Below, one piece after another: positions 8,301 to 16,239 of a stretch of 47,564 nt of DNA. The DNA comes from Desulfobacteraceae bacterium. Lineage in GTDB: Bacteria > Desulfobacterota > Desulfobacteria > Desulfobacterales > JAABSP01. The stretch spans positions 1-47,564 of the forward strand of contig JAABSP010000040.1 of NCBI GenBank assembly GCA_011390345.1, given 5' to 3'. The notes beneath the pieces are model-generated. The model did not search any database. It was not told the origin of the DNA and worked only from the letters and a program-made list of their open reading frames with translations. The number at the start of each line of letters is the position of its first letter. The stretch's first letter is position 1. The translations under genes and the position numbers were made by a program.

Positions 8301-9239
8301 TCAAATGGGGTGATTTTTCAAGAAATCTCGGATGAGCGGCAGGATTTGATCTCCCGCGTCCTCGAAAAGGTAATGCCCCGCGTCGGGATATGAGCGGGCC
8401 TGGGCATGTGGAAAGCGGCGGCGCCATTCATTGAAATAATCGATGTCAAAGACGAAATCCTTCTCCCCCCAGCAGATGAGCATGGGGATGGAGGCGAGAC
8501 GCTCCAGACGCTGCTGGGTTCTCTTGACGATCGCGTAGCTCGGATTACCCGGATGAACCGGGATGTCCTGAACGAACCGGAGGGTGGCCAGCCGGTGGGC
8601 CGGGGTGTCATAGGGGGCGATCAATCCTTTTTTCACGGCCTTGGGCAGGAGTTTTGCAGGGGCCATGTAGAGGGCCGATCTTGCAAAGAGATTTCCCCAG
8701 AGTACCGCGGGGGCCGCCAGAGGTGAGAGGTCCCGGACCATCCGAAGCCGAAGGGGGAGCCCTTTGACCCCGGGGGGAAAAAAGCCGGCCGTGTTGGTCA
8801 GGATGATCCGCCCCACCTGCCCCGGATGATCCACAGCCCAGGCCAATCCGATCATTCCGCCCCAGTCGTGGAGTACCAGGGTGATCTTCTCCTGTAAATT
8901 GAGGCGGCCGAGGAGTCGATCGAGATCGGCCACCCTCCTTTTCAGAGTGAAATCATATTCTTGATCCGTCGGCTTCTCGGAGAGGCCGCATCCGATATGA
9001 TCCGGCGCGATGCACCGGTTTGTATTCGAAAGGGCTTTGATCATGTTCCGGTAGTAAAATGACCAGGTGGGGTTGCCGTGGAGCATCAGGATCGGCTCTC
9101 CCGCGCCCTCGTCTATATAATGGAGGCAGAGGCCATTAACTTCCTGGTATCGGGAATCGAAGGGATAAAGATGCCGAAAAGATGCCATATCCGGAATTTG
9201 AACCTTTTTTTTGCAGGATTCGGTCATCGACTGCTTCAT
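8301..9239 (-). CDS. oleB: OleB-like alpha/beta-hydrolase (haloalkane dehalogenase family)
   Basis: A 312-residue enzyme with an alpha/beta-hydrolase core: oxyanion motif HGNPTW (54-59), nucleophile D115 in HDWGG and catalytic H289 in PDAGH. Asp rather than Ser as nucleophile places it with haloalkane dehalogenases, the family of OleB, which decarboxylates beta-lactones to cis-alkenes. It is first of the minus-strand run oleB-oleC-oleD; 46 bp separate it from oleC. The start is uncertain. I chose ATG 9239 with a weak purine-rich leader. ATG 9227 is equally possible, and an upstream GTG at 9272 adds 11 residues but lacks a ribosome site. Confidence 0.78.
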   Translation of the reverse strand: MKQSMTESCKKKVQIPDMASFRHLYPFDSRYQEVNGLCLHYIDEGAGEPILMLHGNPTWSFYYRNMIKALSNTNRCIAPDHIGCGLSEKPTDQEYDFTLKRRVADLDRLLGRLNLQEKITLVLHDWGGMIGLAWAVDHPGQVGRIILTNTAGFFPPGVKGLPLRLRMVRDLSPLAAPAVLWGNLFARSALYMAPAKLLPKAVKKGLIAPYDTPAHRLATLRFVQDIPVHPGNPSYAIVKRTQQRLERLASIPMLICWGEKDFVFDIDYFNEWRRRFPHAQARSYPDAGHYLFEDAGDQILPLIRDFLKNHPI

Positions 9240-9260
9240 TTCTTTTTTTGGGATTTGCAA

Positions 9261-9309
9261 ATTGTAAAGCACCTGTTATGTATCATATTTATTACAATTT
9301 TATTACAAT
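9261..9309. promoter_or_regulatory. AT-rich repeat block upstream of oleB (possible operator/promoter)
   Basis: Two perfect, directly adjacent copies of TTTATTACAAT (9288-9298 and 9299-9309) face an inverted ATTGTAA at 9261-9267. On the minus strand a TATGAT-like -10 lies between them, upstream of oleB. This suggests a regulated promoter for oleBCD; the binding factor is unknown. The remainder of the gap, 9310-9596, holds no gene I can support: the plus-strand frames there have no ribosome site and no recognisable family. Confidence 0.45.
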
Positions 9310-9596
9310 CAACGCGAAACAAAAGGCATTTCTCTCCTGAATCTTACCATCCCCCGCACCAAACAACAACCGTTGGATGCTTCCGGGGAACAAAATCGGC
9401 CCGATCCGGACGATCGGCCGATTCTCCGGCAGGGGGCCGGATGCGGAGAGCATAAAGGGGTCTTTTCGGCAGCAAGTGCCCGGTTGGTCCATCGGTTGGG
9501 GAATGGGAGAGTCAATCGGAAAGACGATCCGAAGCCTTATCGGTCCCGGGATCGGGCTCCAAAGCAAAGAAGGGGGATGGTGTCTGCAAAAAGCCG

Positions 9597-11243
9597 CTAA
9601 ACCGAATATTTATCCACGATCTCCTTTAGATCATCGGCCATCTGCCGCAGTGTCTCTGAAGCCTGGGTGGTCGATTCGGTTGAAACCACGAAATTGTCGA
9701 TGCCGTCGGAGATCTGCCGGAGGGTGAGCAGGATCTGCTCGAACGCGTCGGCCTGCTGATTGATGGATGTGGAGATCCTTTGTGCCGATTCGGCCGATGT
9801 CTCCGATGAGTTCAAAATCTCCTGAAAGACCGCATCCAGGCTTTTGGAAAGCTTCCATCCCTCGGTGATCTTCCGGGTTCCCCCTTCGGAGAGCGCGATC
9901 AGATTGTCCGAAGCGTGCTGGATCTCATCGATCTTGTCCTGGATCTCTTCGGTGGATGTCCGGGTGTTGTCGGCCAGCCTTCTGATCTCATGGGCCACGA
10001 TCTTGAATTTCTTCCCGGCTTCTCCGGCCGATGAGGCCTCCAGATCCGCATTGAACGCGATGATTTTGGTCTGATCCGCCACCGAGTTGATGATCTCCAC
10101 AATCTCCCAGATGCTTTTGATCTGAGCCCCGAGAATCTTCATCCCCTTGATGATTTCGCCGTTGGCGTTCCGGATCTCATCCATCTGCTCTGTGTTCTGA
10201 CGGGTGATGGAAAAGCCGTTTTCCACATTGGTACGGGTCTTCTCCGCAAGATTCACCACCTCCCCGATCCGCTCCGCAACGCTTTTGGAAAGCCGGTCCG
10301 AATCCTCCATTGTGGAGACCACCTCCTTGACCGCACTGGCCTGATAATTGGAGGTGGAGAAGATCTCCTTCGAGGAGACCGAAAGATCATTGACCGATCG
10401 GGTCAGGATCTCGGAGGACTCCTTGATCTTGATCATCTGGCTTCGGAGCTTTTCAAGGAAAATATTGAAAAAGTGCGCCAGCTCCCCCAATTCATCTTTG
10501 GAGACGACTTCGATGCTGCGGGTCAGGTCGCCTTCACCTTCGGACAGATCCTTGAAACTCGTCGTGATGCGGCTCAAGGGGCGCTTGACAAACCGGGAGA
10601 CCGAGAGGTACATGGTGATGATGAAAAAAACGATGATGGCGCCGATGGTGATCAGGCTGTTGATGAAATAGGTGCGGCTGGCCATGGTCAGAGTCTTTTC
10701 CGCCTGAAGCTGAGCCCGGCTGAGGGCTTCGGCCGAAAGCCTGATGCTCGTGACCCCGCCGATGGCCCCCTCTTCCCAGCTCGTATGGCAGCGGATGCAT
10801 TCCCCAACGATCACCTGGGGCCGATAGATTTCAATCACGCCGTTCTTATGGCGCTGGAGCATATCTGAGGAATAGAGCAGAACATTTCTAAATTCCTCGG
10901 GCAGCGCCTTTTGCAGATGCTCTTCCCCTGAGGAGTGGGTGACAAATCCGTCCATGTCATAGAGGGAAAACTCGATCAGCCCATCCATCTGCCTTTGCGC
11001 TTCCAGAAGGCGGGTGAATTTCTCCATCTCCCCCCGCTCCAAAGAACCTGCCACCGCGCGGTCCACCGCGTCGAAGATATTCCGGGCAAAGGCCTCCTCT
11101 CTTTCCCGCAATGTAGAGAGGGTCGATCGAGAGAGATCGGAGATGAACTCGACAGATCGGTGATATTGGATGAGCTGAGCGATGATAACCACCACAATCA
11201 ACCCGCTCAAAAGCGCCAGACTGAGTTTGACGTGCAGTTTCAT
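9597..11243 (-). CDS. Methyl-accepting chemoreceptor with periplasmic c-type haem motif (DcrA-like)
   Basis: A 548-residue transmembrane receptor. TM1 is at about 8-26; the periplasmic domain at about 27-190 contains CIRCH (149-153), a canonical covalent haem c site. TM2 (about 193-213), a HAMP domain and an MCP signalling domain (about 280-545) follow. The family precedent is DcrA of Desulfovibrio, a haem-c redox/oxygen receptor. The start is ATG 11243 with AAGGAT upstream; the open frame extends a further 88 codons, but these overlap the hydrogenase gene and are not used. It starts 10 bp after the small-subunit stop, so it is the third gene of the hydrogenase operon. The hairpin tip is divergent: E-A-S-S-A-G-E replaces the usual EAARAGE, losing the Arg equivalent to Tsr R388. 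Confidence 0.88.
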   Translation of the reverse strand: MKLHVKLSLALLSGLIVVVIIAQLIQYHRSVEFISDLSRSTLSTLREREEAFARNIFDAVDRAVAGSLERGEMEKFTRLLEAQRQMDGLIEFSLYDMDGFVTHSSGEEHLQKALPEEFRNVLLYSSDMLQRHKNGVIEIYRPQVIVGECIRCHTSWEEGAIGGVTSIRLSAEALSRAQLQAEKTLTMASRTYFINSLITIGAIIVFFIITMYLSVSRFVKRPLSRITTSFKDLSEGEGDLTRSIEVVSKDELGELAHFFNIFLEKLRSQMIKIKESSEILTRSVNDLSVSSKEIFSTSNYQASAVKEVVSTMEDSDRLSKSVAERIGEVVNLAEKTRTNVENGFSITRQNTEQMDEIRNANGEIIKGMKILGAQIKSIWEIVEIINSVADQTKIIAFNADLEASSAGEAGKKFKIVAHEIRRLADNTRTSTEEIQDKIDEIQHASDNLIALSEGGTRKITEGWKLSKSLDAVFQEILNSSETSAESAQRISTSINQQADAFEQILLTLRQISDGIDNFVVSTESTTQASETLRQMADDLKEIVDKYSV

Positions 11244-11253
11244 TGGGCTATCC

Positions 11254-12171
11254 TTATTCCACCTCACCGGAAGACTTCTTGGTATGCATGGGAAAAGAGA
11301 CAGCTTGCGGAAAATCCTCAGCCGCGCATCCGATGCAGGGAGAACCGGCATTGATACAGAAATTGGTCCCGCCATTCCAGAGCCTAAGGCTGCAATCTGC
11401 ATGGGTGAGAGGGCCGAGGCACCCCAGCTTGAAAAAGCAGCCCTCGTCTGAAAAGGTCTTTGCAAACCGCTCCCGCTCGTAATCTGCAAAACGGGGACAT
11501 ATATCATGGATCAGGCGGGAGAAGAACATCTTGGGCCGATGCTCTGCATCCAGGGGCGGAATCCCCATTTTGACCACATGCGCGATGACGCCCACCAGCC
11601 AGTCCGGGTGCGCGGGGCATCCGGGAATACGGATCACCGGCTTCTGAATCCCTTTTTCCTGTAAAAATGCCGGGACGCTGACAGCGCCTGTTGGGTTGTT
11701 TTCCGCACCGGGAATCCCCCCGGACGCGGCGCAGGAACCGACAGCGATCACCGCATCGGCCTTCATTGCGGCCCGGGCAAGCTGGTCTGTAAAAAGCTCC
11801 TCCCCCATTCTGCACGCCTCCGGCATGCCCAGAGGAACGCTTCCCTCCACAATCAGAGAGTATCCGCCCAGGTCTATGCTCCGGTTGATGATCTCCATTC
11901 CGGTATGGCCGGTGGCGGTGGAGAGGGTGGAATGGAAGAGCAGGGAAAGATATCGGGTCAGGATTCGCAAAGGCCCGGGATCTTCCGAGTTCATCAGGGA
12001 TACGGAACATCCCGAGCAGCTCAGACCCTGCAGCCAGAGCACCGGGAGGGTTCCGGACGCGATTTCATCCAGTGCTTCTGCGATCTTTGGCACGGCCGAA
12101 GCGCTCAGTCCCATCATCGCGGCCAGCTTCGCACTCAGTTTCAGAAATTTTCTGCGGGTGATCTCTTTCAT
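11254..12171 (-). CDS. [NiFe] hydrogenase small subunit, Tat-exported
   Basis: A 305-residue iron-sulfur electron-transfer subunit. The N-terminal twin-arginine signal TRRKFLKLS is followed by a hydrophobic stretch, so the enzyme is exported folded to the periplasm with its partner. Proximal cluster ligands are seen in LSCSGC, GSCAASGG and IPGCPAHP. A distal-cluster His/Cys set (HDICPRF, GCFFKLGC) and medial-cluster Cys (CSLRLWN, FCINAGSPCIGC) follow. There is no C-terminal membrane anchor. A strong ribosome site (AAGGGGGGGGAG) precedes ATG 12171; 17 bp separate it from the upstream large-subunit stop. Group 1 uptake type is likely. A cytochrome partner is not encoded nearby. Confidence 0.92.
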   Translation of the reverse strand: MKEITRRKFLKLSAKLAAMMGLSASAVPKIAEALDEIASGTLPVLWLQGLSCSGCSVSLMNSEDPGPLRILTRYLSLLFHSTLSTATGHTGMEIINRSIDLGGYSLIVEGSVPLGMPEACRMGEELFTDQLARAAMKADAVIAVGSCAASGGIPGAENNPTGAVSVPAFLQEKGIQKPVIRIPGCPAHPDWLVGVIAHVVKMGIPPLDAEHRPKMFFSRLIHDICPRFADYERERFAKTFSDEGCFFKLGCLGPLTHADCSLRLWNGGTNFCINAGSPCIGCAAEDFPQAVSFPMHTKKSSGEVE

Positions 12172-12188
12172 CTCCCCCCCCCTTTATA

Positions 12189-13703
12189 TCAGTGAACCGC
12201 GCAGGCCAGGCAGGGGTCAAAGGAACGAACCACCCGGACCGCTTCGATGGGATTATGGTCATCTGCAACGGGCGTCCCCACGAGGGCCTGTTCCACAGGT
12301 CCCGGAACTCCCCGGTCGTCTCTGGGGGAACAGTTCCAGGTCGTTGGGACCACACACTGGTAATTTTCGATCTTTCCCTTGCGGATGGAGATCCAGTGGC
12401 CCAATGCCCCGCGGGGGGCTTCGGTCAGCCCGATGCCCATTCCGTTTTCCGGAATCTCGAAATCCTGAAAAGCTGTTTCTCCGGGAATCAGTCTTTCAAT
12501 CCATGCCGCAGAGCGATCGGCAACGACCTTGCATTCGAGAGCCCTTGCGATATGGCGGCCCATGACCGATTCCAGGTTTTCCAGCCCCATATTGAACCGG
12601 GCAAGGGTCTGCCGGGTCAGATTCTTCAATGCCGAATCCTCCTTGCGGAGGGCGGCGACCATAATCCGGGCAAGGGGGCCCACTTCCATGACATTTCCCC
12701 CATAGCGCGGCGCTTTGACCCAGGAGTAGGCATCCTTGTGCGTATGGTCCGGTACGGTCTGCCCCGATCCGGGCGGCAGTCCCGACTGGGACGAGTAGAA
12801 TGAATGGCTTGTATCCTCAGTGATCAATTTCATGTTCAAAGGGCTCAACTCGCCGCCAATGACCACTCCCGGCGGAAAAATGTCGGTATTTTCATTGGAA
12901 TCCGGATAAGCGCCGTAAACCAGGAAATTGGAACAGCCCCTCCCCTCCCGGAGATACTGCGGAAAAGCGGCTGTGGTCTCCAGAACGTCCGGCAGGTAAC
13001 AATGGTCGATAAATGTACGCAGCTTGCTCAGCATCGCCTCCAAAGACGCGATCTTTTCCGCGGTGATGGTTTCCGTGATGCCGCCCGGCACCAGTCCGGG
13101 GGCATGGGGCAGTTTTCCGGCCAGCACCGCGGCCATCCGATGCGCGATGGCCCGCATGTTCAGCGCGTCCAGGTAGTGCTTGAGAATCGTGATGTTTGTA
13201 TCGGTCTCCCTGAGATAATCCCCCTCATAGCGCGGCAGGAAAGGCGCGGCCGGATAGATCGCGTCCGAAGCGAGCTGGGCATTCACCCACGATTTCAGTT
13301 CCCGGAGTCCGGGATCACTGCCCTCATACGCGAGGACCGCGGCCACATCGATGAAATCGAGAGCCGAAAGCTGATAGAAGTGGATGATGTGGGACTGAAG
13401 AAAATTGGCCGCCTGAATCAGATTGCGGCCCAACTGGCCGTTTTCCGTGGGCGCTATTCCATAGGCCCGATCCTGGGCAAGAACAGAGGCCATGCCGTGG
13501 GATATGGGGCAGACGCCGCAGATCCGCTGTGTGATCTGCTGGGCATCCAGCGGGTCTCTTCCTTTAAGAAGAACCTCGAATCCCCGAAACATCTCCCCGG
13601 AGCTGAAGGCCTTTGCCACTCGTCCGTCTTCCACCTCGATTCGAACCGCAAGATGGCCTTCGATTCGGGTTATCGGATCGATATTTACAGTGAATTTAAT
13701 CAT
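12189..13703 (-). CDS. [NiFe] hydrogenase large subunit without C-terminal propeptide
   Basis: A 504-residue catalytic subunit. Ni-Fe ligands are C62 and C65 in RICGVC, and C498 and C501 in DPCLACAVH. The frame stops (TGA) immediately after His504, the residue after which maturation proteases normally cut; hence no propeptide is encoded. Group 1 enzymes usually carry about 15 extra residues, while sensory and some other hydrogenases lack them. I start at ATG 13703, preceded by GAGG, rather than TTG 13727. The large subunit precedes the small one, the reverse of the usual order. No maturation protease or hyp gene lies within the window. Confidence 0.92.
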   Translation of the reverse strand: MIKFTVNIDPITRIEGHLAVRIEVEDGRVAKAFSSGEMFRGFEVLLKGRDPLDAQQITQRICGVCPISHGMASVLAQDRAYGIAPTENGQLGRNLIQAANFLQSHIIHFYQLSALDFIDVAAVLAYEGSDPGLRELKSWVNAQLASDAIYPAAPFLPRYEGDYLRETDTNITILKHYLDALNMRAIAHRMAAVLAGKLPHAPGLVPGGITETITAEKIASLEAMLSKLRTFIDHCYLPDVLETTAAFPQYLREGRGCSNFLVYGAYPDSNENTDIFPPGVVIGGELSPLNMKLITEDTSHSFYSSQSGLPPGSGQTVPDHTHKDAYSWVKAPRYGGNVMEVGPLARIMVAALRKEDSALKNLTRQTLARFNMGLENLESVMGRHIARALECKVVADRSAAWIERLIPGETAFQDFEIPENGMGIGLTEAPRGALGHWISIRKGKIENYQCVVPTTWNCSPRDDRGVPGPVEQALVGTPVADDHNPIEAVRVVRSFDPCLACAVH

Positions 13704-13768
13704 ATAGACCTCACTATTAAAAAACAACAGCAGGCAGCCCGGCCCATTTTCCCTTTCCCCTCGACGGT

Positions 13769-13797
13769 AAGATACCTTTCTTTCAAATTTTTAGCAA
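13769..13797 (-). promoter_or_regulatory. Candidate sigma-70 promoter of the hydrogenase operon
   Basis: On the minus strand TTGCTA (13797-13792) and TATCTT (13774-13769) are separated by 17 bp, about 65 bp upstream of ATG 13703. This is a pattern match only. The region 13704-14024 otherwise contains two hairpins belonging to the end of cooS. Confidence 0.4.
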
Positions 13798-13904
13798 GGT
13801 GAATGGTCAGCGATTCATTCGGGTAGGGGGTTTGGTTCTGAAGAAATCGGAAAGAGAGGGGAATAATCCCCTTTCCCGCAGGCGGACCAGAAATGAAACT
13901 GCAT

Positions 13905-13940
13905 AAAAAAAAGGAGCCCCGAAACCAAAACCAGGACTCC
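13905..13940 (-). terminator. Rho-independent terminator of cooS
   Basis: Reading the minus strand, GGAGTCC (13940-13934) pairs with GGGCTCC (13919-13913; one G-T pair), followed directly by an eight-base T-run (13912-13905). It lies about 85 bp past the cooS stop. Confidence 0.75.
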
Positions 13941-13953
13941 CTTTTCTGAAACG

Positions 13954-13983
13954 ATCCTGGGGCGAATCGCTCCCCCGCAGGAT
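13954..13983. terminator. Second hairpin after cooS
   Basis: ATCCTG.GGG and CCC..CAGGAT (arms 13954-13962 and about 13972-13983) form a stem. On the plus strand it is followed by TTTTTTGTTTT; on the minus strand it sits between the cooS stop and the main terminator. It may act with that terminator or block plus-strand transcription entering cooS. Confidence 0.45.
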
Positions 13984-14024
13984 TTTTTGTTTTACGGTAA
14001 AAAAACCGAACTCACATCCCGGTA

Positions 14025-16004
14025 TTATGCCTCGGCCAGTTTCTGACGGTCGGCCATATCCATGAGCACCCGCTCCCGGGCCTTGTCCAGACCCAGGGCC
14101 TTGCGCTTCTTGTCGATATGAGCGATCATCATCTGGGCCATCTCATGGGGATCATTGGAGAATCCCCACTTGCCGAAGCCCTGCTTCTCCAGGCCGTCGA
14201 AGAGATGGTTGTGGAACTTGGTTCCCTCGACCGTCGGGAAGGTGACGCCGAAGACCGTGTAAACACCGGAACCCACAAAATACTGGCCGATGCAGATAGC
14301 CTTTTCGCTCATATACTCGGGGGCCGCGCCGGCCACCGGAAGATCGGCGATACTCGTGCCGAGTCCGCCCACGCGCACCATTTCGGAGGCCGCTATGAGA
14401 ATCCGGCTGTTATCCACACAGGAGCCGAGACCCAGCACCGGCGGCATCCCCACGGTTTCGCAGACCTCGCTCAGGCCCGGGCCTGCAAGATGCGCGGCCT
14501 CGGGGGTAAGCATACCGGCCTTGGCCAGCGCCACCTGGGAACATCCGGTCTGGAGCACCAGCACGTCGTTCTTGATCAGCTCCTTGACCAGTTCCACATG
14601 GAGCCAGTCCTGCTTCACCCGGGGGTTGGTGCAGCCCACCACGCCGGCAACGCCTCTGATCCGGCCGTTGATGATGTTGTCGTTGAGCGGGGTGTAGGAG
14701 CCCCGGAAGGTTCCGCCGAGCATGTAGTTGATATACTCGTAGGAGAATCCGTGGATGCCGACGTTCCGGATGTTGGGGATATCGATCTCCTTGGTCCGGT
14801 TCTTGAATCGGCTGACGGCCTTGATGACCACCTCGTCCGTACACTTCCGGGCATGATGATCGTGGAACGGGATGTGGGTCGCGCCCTCGATCCGGCATCT
14901 CGGGTTGGTGGTGATCAGCGGCGTGTCGTAGCAGTCGGCCACTTTGGCCAGGGCCTGCTGGATGCACTGGATATCGACGCACATCACGTCCACAGCACCC
15001 GTCACCAGGATCGCCTCGGTTGACATGAAGTTGCCGGCATGGGGAATCCCGTGGCGGCCCATCATCTCAGCGCCCGAGCAGCACATGCCCACAAGGTTGA
15101 TCCCCTTCGCGCCCGCATCCTTTGCCGCCTGAACCAGGCCCGGATCGCTGACCGACATCATCATGGACTCGAACATGTTAGGCTCGTGGCCGTGGACGAT
15201 GACGTTGACATGATCCTCCTTGAGCACGCCCATGTTGACATCGACGCTCACCGGGGTCGGTGTTCCGTAGAGAATGTCGGAGATCTCGGTGGCTACCATA
15301 GAGCCGCCCCAGCCGTCGGCAAGGGCCGTCCGGGTGATCTGCTCGGTCAGGTTCTCATAGTGCTGATCCACCCCCATATGGGTTCTGTGCATCATCTCCA
15401 TGATCTCCCGCATCGCGCCTCTGGGAACCATATTATGCTTCCGCCACAGTTCCAGGGTCTTCTCCGGAACCCGCTTGGCAAAGGGGATCTCTCCGTCCAC
15501 TGCGGTGTAGGTGCTCTCGAGCTGCTGGTACAGATCCGTGGAGATCTCCTCGACGGTTCTGCCCTCGGTCTCGATGCCGATGCTCTGTGCTACCGCTTCG
15601 AGCTTATCGACATCCTTGATGGTATACTCCTTGATCTTTCCCTGTACCACATCCCGGAACAGGTCGAGCATGGCCATGCCGTGGTCCGTATGGGCCGCGC
15701 CGCCGGCCGCCACCATCCGTCCGAAGTTTCTCGCCTGGATGGTATCGATGGTCGCGCCGCAGACACCCACTTTGCCGTAGGGATCTTTGGCATTGAGGCG
15801 GCAGGGGCCCATGGAGCAGTGCTTGCAGCAGGCCGAATCCGCACCGATGGGGCAGGCCTTCATGTTGGCCGCACGGTCGAATGCGGTCTCACAGCCCTCC
15901 CGGTTGGCCTTCTCCAGCATATTTACCGTTGCATCGCAGATGCTCATGTCCCGATAGTTGAGCTTCTTTTCCTTGTCCATCTTCTTGATCGTCTTCTCCG
16001 CCAT
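14025..16004 (-). CDS. cooS: Anaerobic carbon-monoxide dehydrogenase, catalytic subunit
   Basis: A 659-residue Ni-Fe-S CO dehydrogenase that oxidises CO to CO2 at a Ni-4Fe-5S C-cluster. The N-terminal cluster ligands are visible as C51, C59, C60, C63 and C68 (CPIGADSACCKHC, GPC); later Cys- and His-bearing blocks (HGHEPNMFE, GMCCSGAEM, VDIQCI, GCTNPR, QTGCSQVA, GSCVDNSR) follow the family layout. GGGAGGAAGC precedes ATG 16004; an ATG at 16019 has no ribosome site. No cooF ferredoxin, cooC ATPase or acetyl-CoA synthase gene flanks it, so it is an orphan cooS, and its electron acceptor cannot be read from context. Confidence 0.95.
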   Translation of the reverse strand: MAEKTIKKMDKEKKLNYRDMSICDATVNMLEKANREGCETAFDRAANMKACPIGADSACCKHCSMGPCRLNAKDPYGKVGVCGATIDTIQARNFGRMVAAGGAAHTDHGMAMLDLFRDVVQGKIKEYTIKDVDKLEAVAQSIGIETEGRTVEEISTDLYQQLESTYTAVDGEIPFAKRVPEKTLELWRKHNMVPRGAMREIMEMMHRTHMGVDQHYENLTEQITRTALADGWGGSMVATEISDILYGTPTPVSVDVNMGVLKEDHVNVIVHGHEPNMFESMMMSVSDPGLVQAAKDAGAKGINLVGMCCSGAEMMGRHGIPHAGNFMSTEAILVTGAVDVMCVDIQCIQQALAKVADCYDTPLITTNPRCRIEGATHIPFHDHHARKCTDEVVIKAVSRFKNRTKEIDIPNIRNVGIHGFSYEYINYMLGGTFRGSYTPLNDNIINGRIRGVAGVVGCTNPRVKQDWLHVELVKELIKNDVLVLQTGCSQVALAKAGMLTPEAAHLAGPGLSEVCETVGMPPVLGLGSCVDNSRILIAASEMVRVGGLGTSIADLPVAGAAPEYMSEKAICIGQYFVGSGVYTVFGVTFPTVEGTKFHNHLFDGLEKQGFGKWGFSNDPHEMAQMMIAHIDKKRKALGLDKARERVLMDMADRQKLAEA

Positions 16005-16097
16005 GCTTCCTCCCTTCATGGAAAGGTTATTGGGGGTTTGTCAGTCTTTTGATTTTGTTCATCCGGATTTTTGGTCAGGGATGAATCTTATCAGGAA

Positions 16098-16126
16098 TCG
16101 TTATCAATATCAATACTGATTATCAT
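16098..16126. promoter_or_regulatory. Fur-box-like sequence upstream of cooS
   Basis: On the minus strand the segment reads as consecutive hexamers GATAAT-CAGTAT-TGATAT-TGATAA, close to the NATWAT array of Fur boxes. It lies about 95-120 bp before the cooS start, in an AT-rich region (16070-16240) that also holds AATAATC-N5-GATTATT. Iron or redox control of cooS is plausible but untested. Confidence 0.4.
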
Positions 16127-16239
16127 CTCCTTTGTCAAGAAAAACGGTGGAAATTTTCAAAATAATCAGATAGATTATTCCCATAATTACTCTTTTGAAT
16201 TTCATTTTCGGTTTTTCATATATACAGCTTCCTTTATAT

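Noticed and set aside
9377-9727. Plus-strand frame between oleB and the chemoreceptor gene
   Set aside because: Runs into the receptor's 3' end, no ribosome site, no recognisable fold.
11244-11507. 88-codon upstream extension of the chemoreceptor
   Set aside because: Overlaps the hydrogenase small subunit; the true start at 11243 has AAGGAT upstream and begins with the first transmembrane helix.
12189-12215. Possible selenocysteine (NiFeSe) hydrogenase
   Set aside because: The ligand codon in DPCLACAVH is TGC and the only TGA follows the final His, so it is a stop, not a Sec codon.
12804-13802. 332-codon plus-strand frame opposite the hydrogenase large subunit
   Set aside because: The hydrogenase ligands and full length are on the minus strand; this frame shows no domain.
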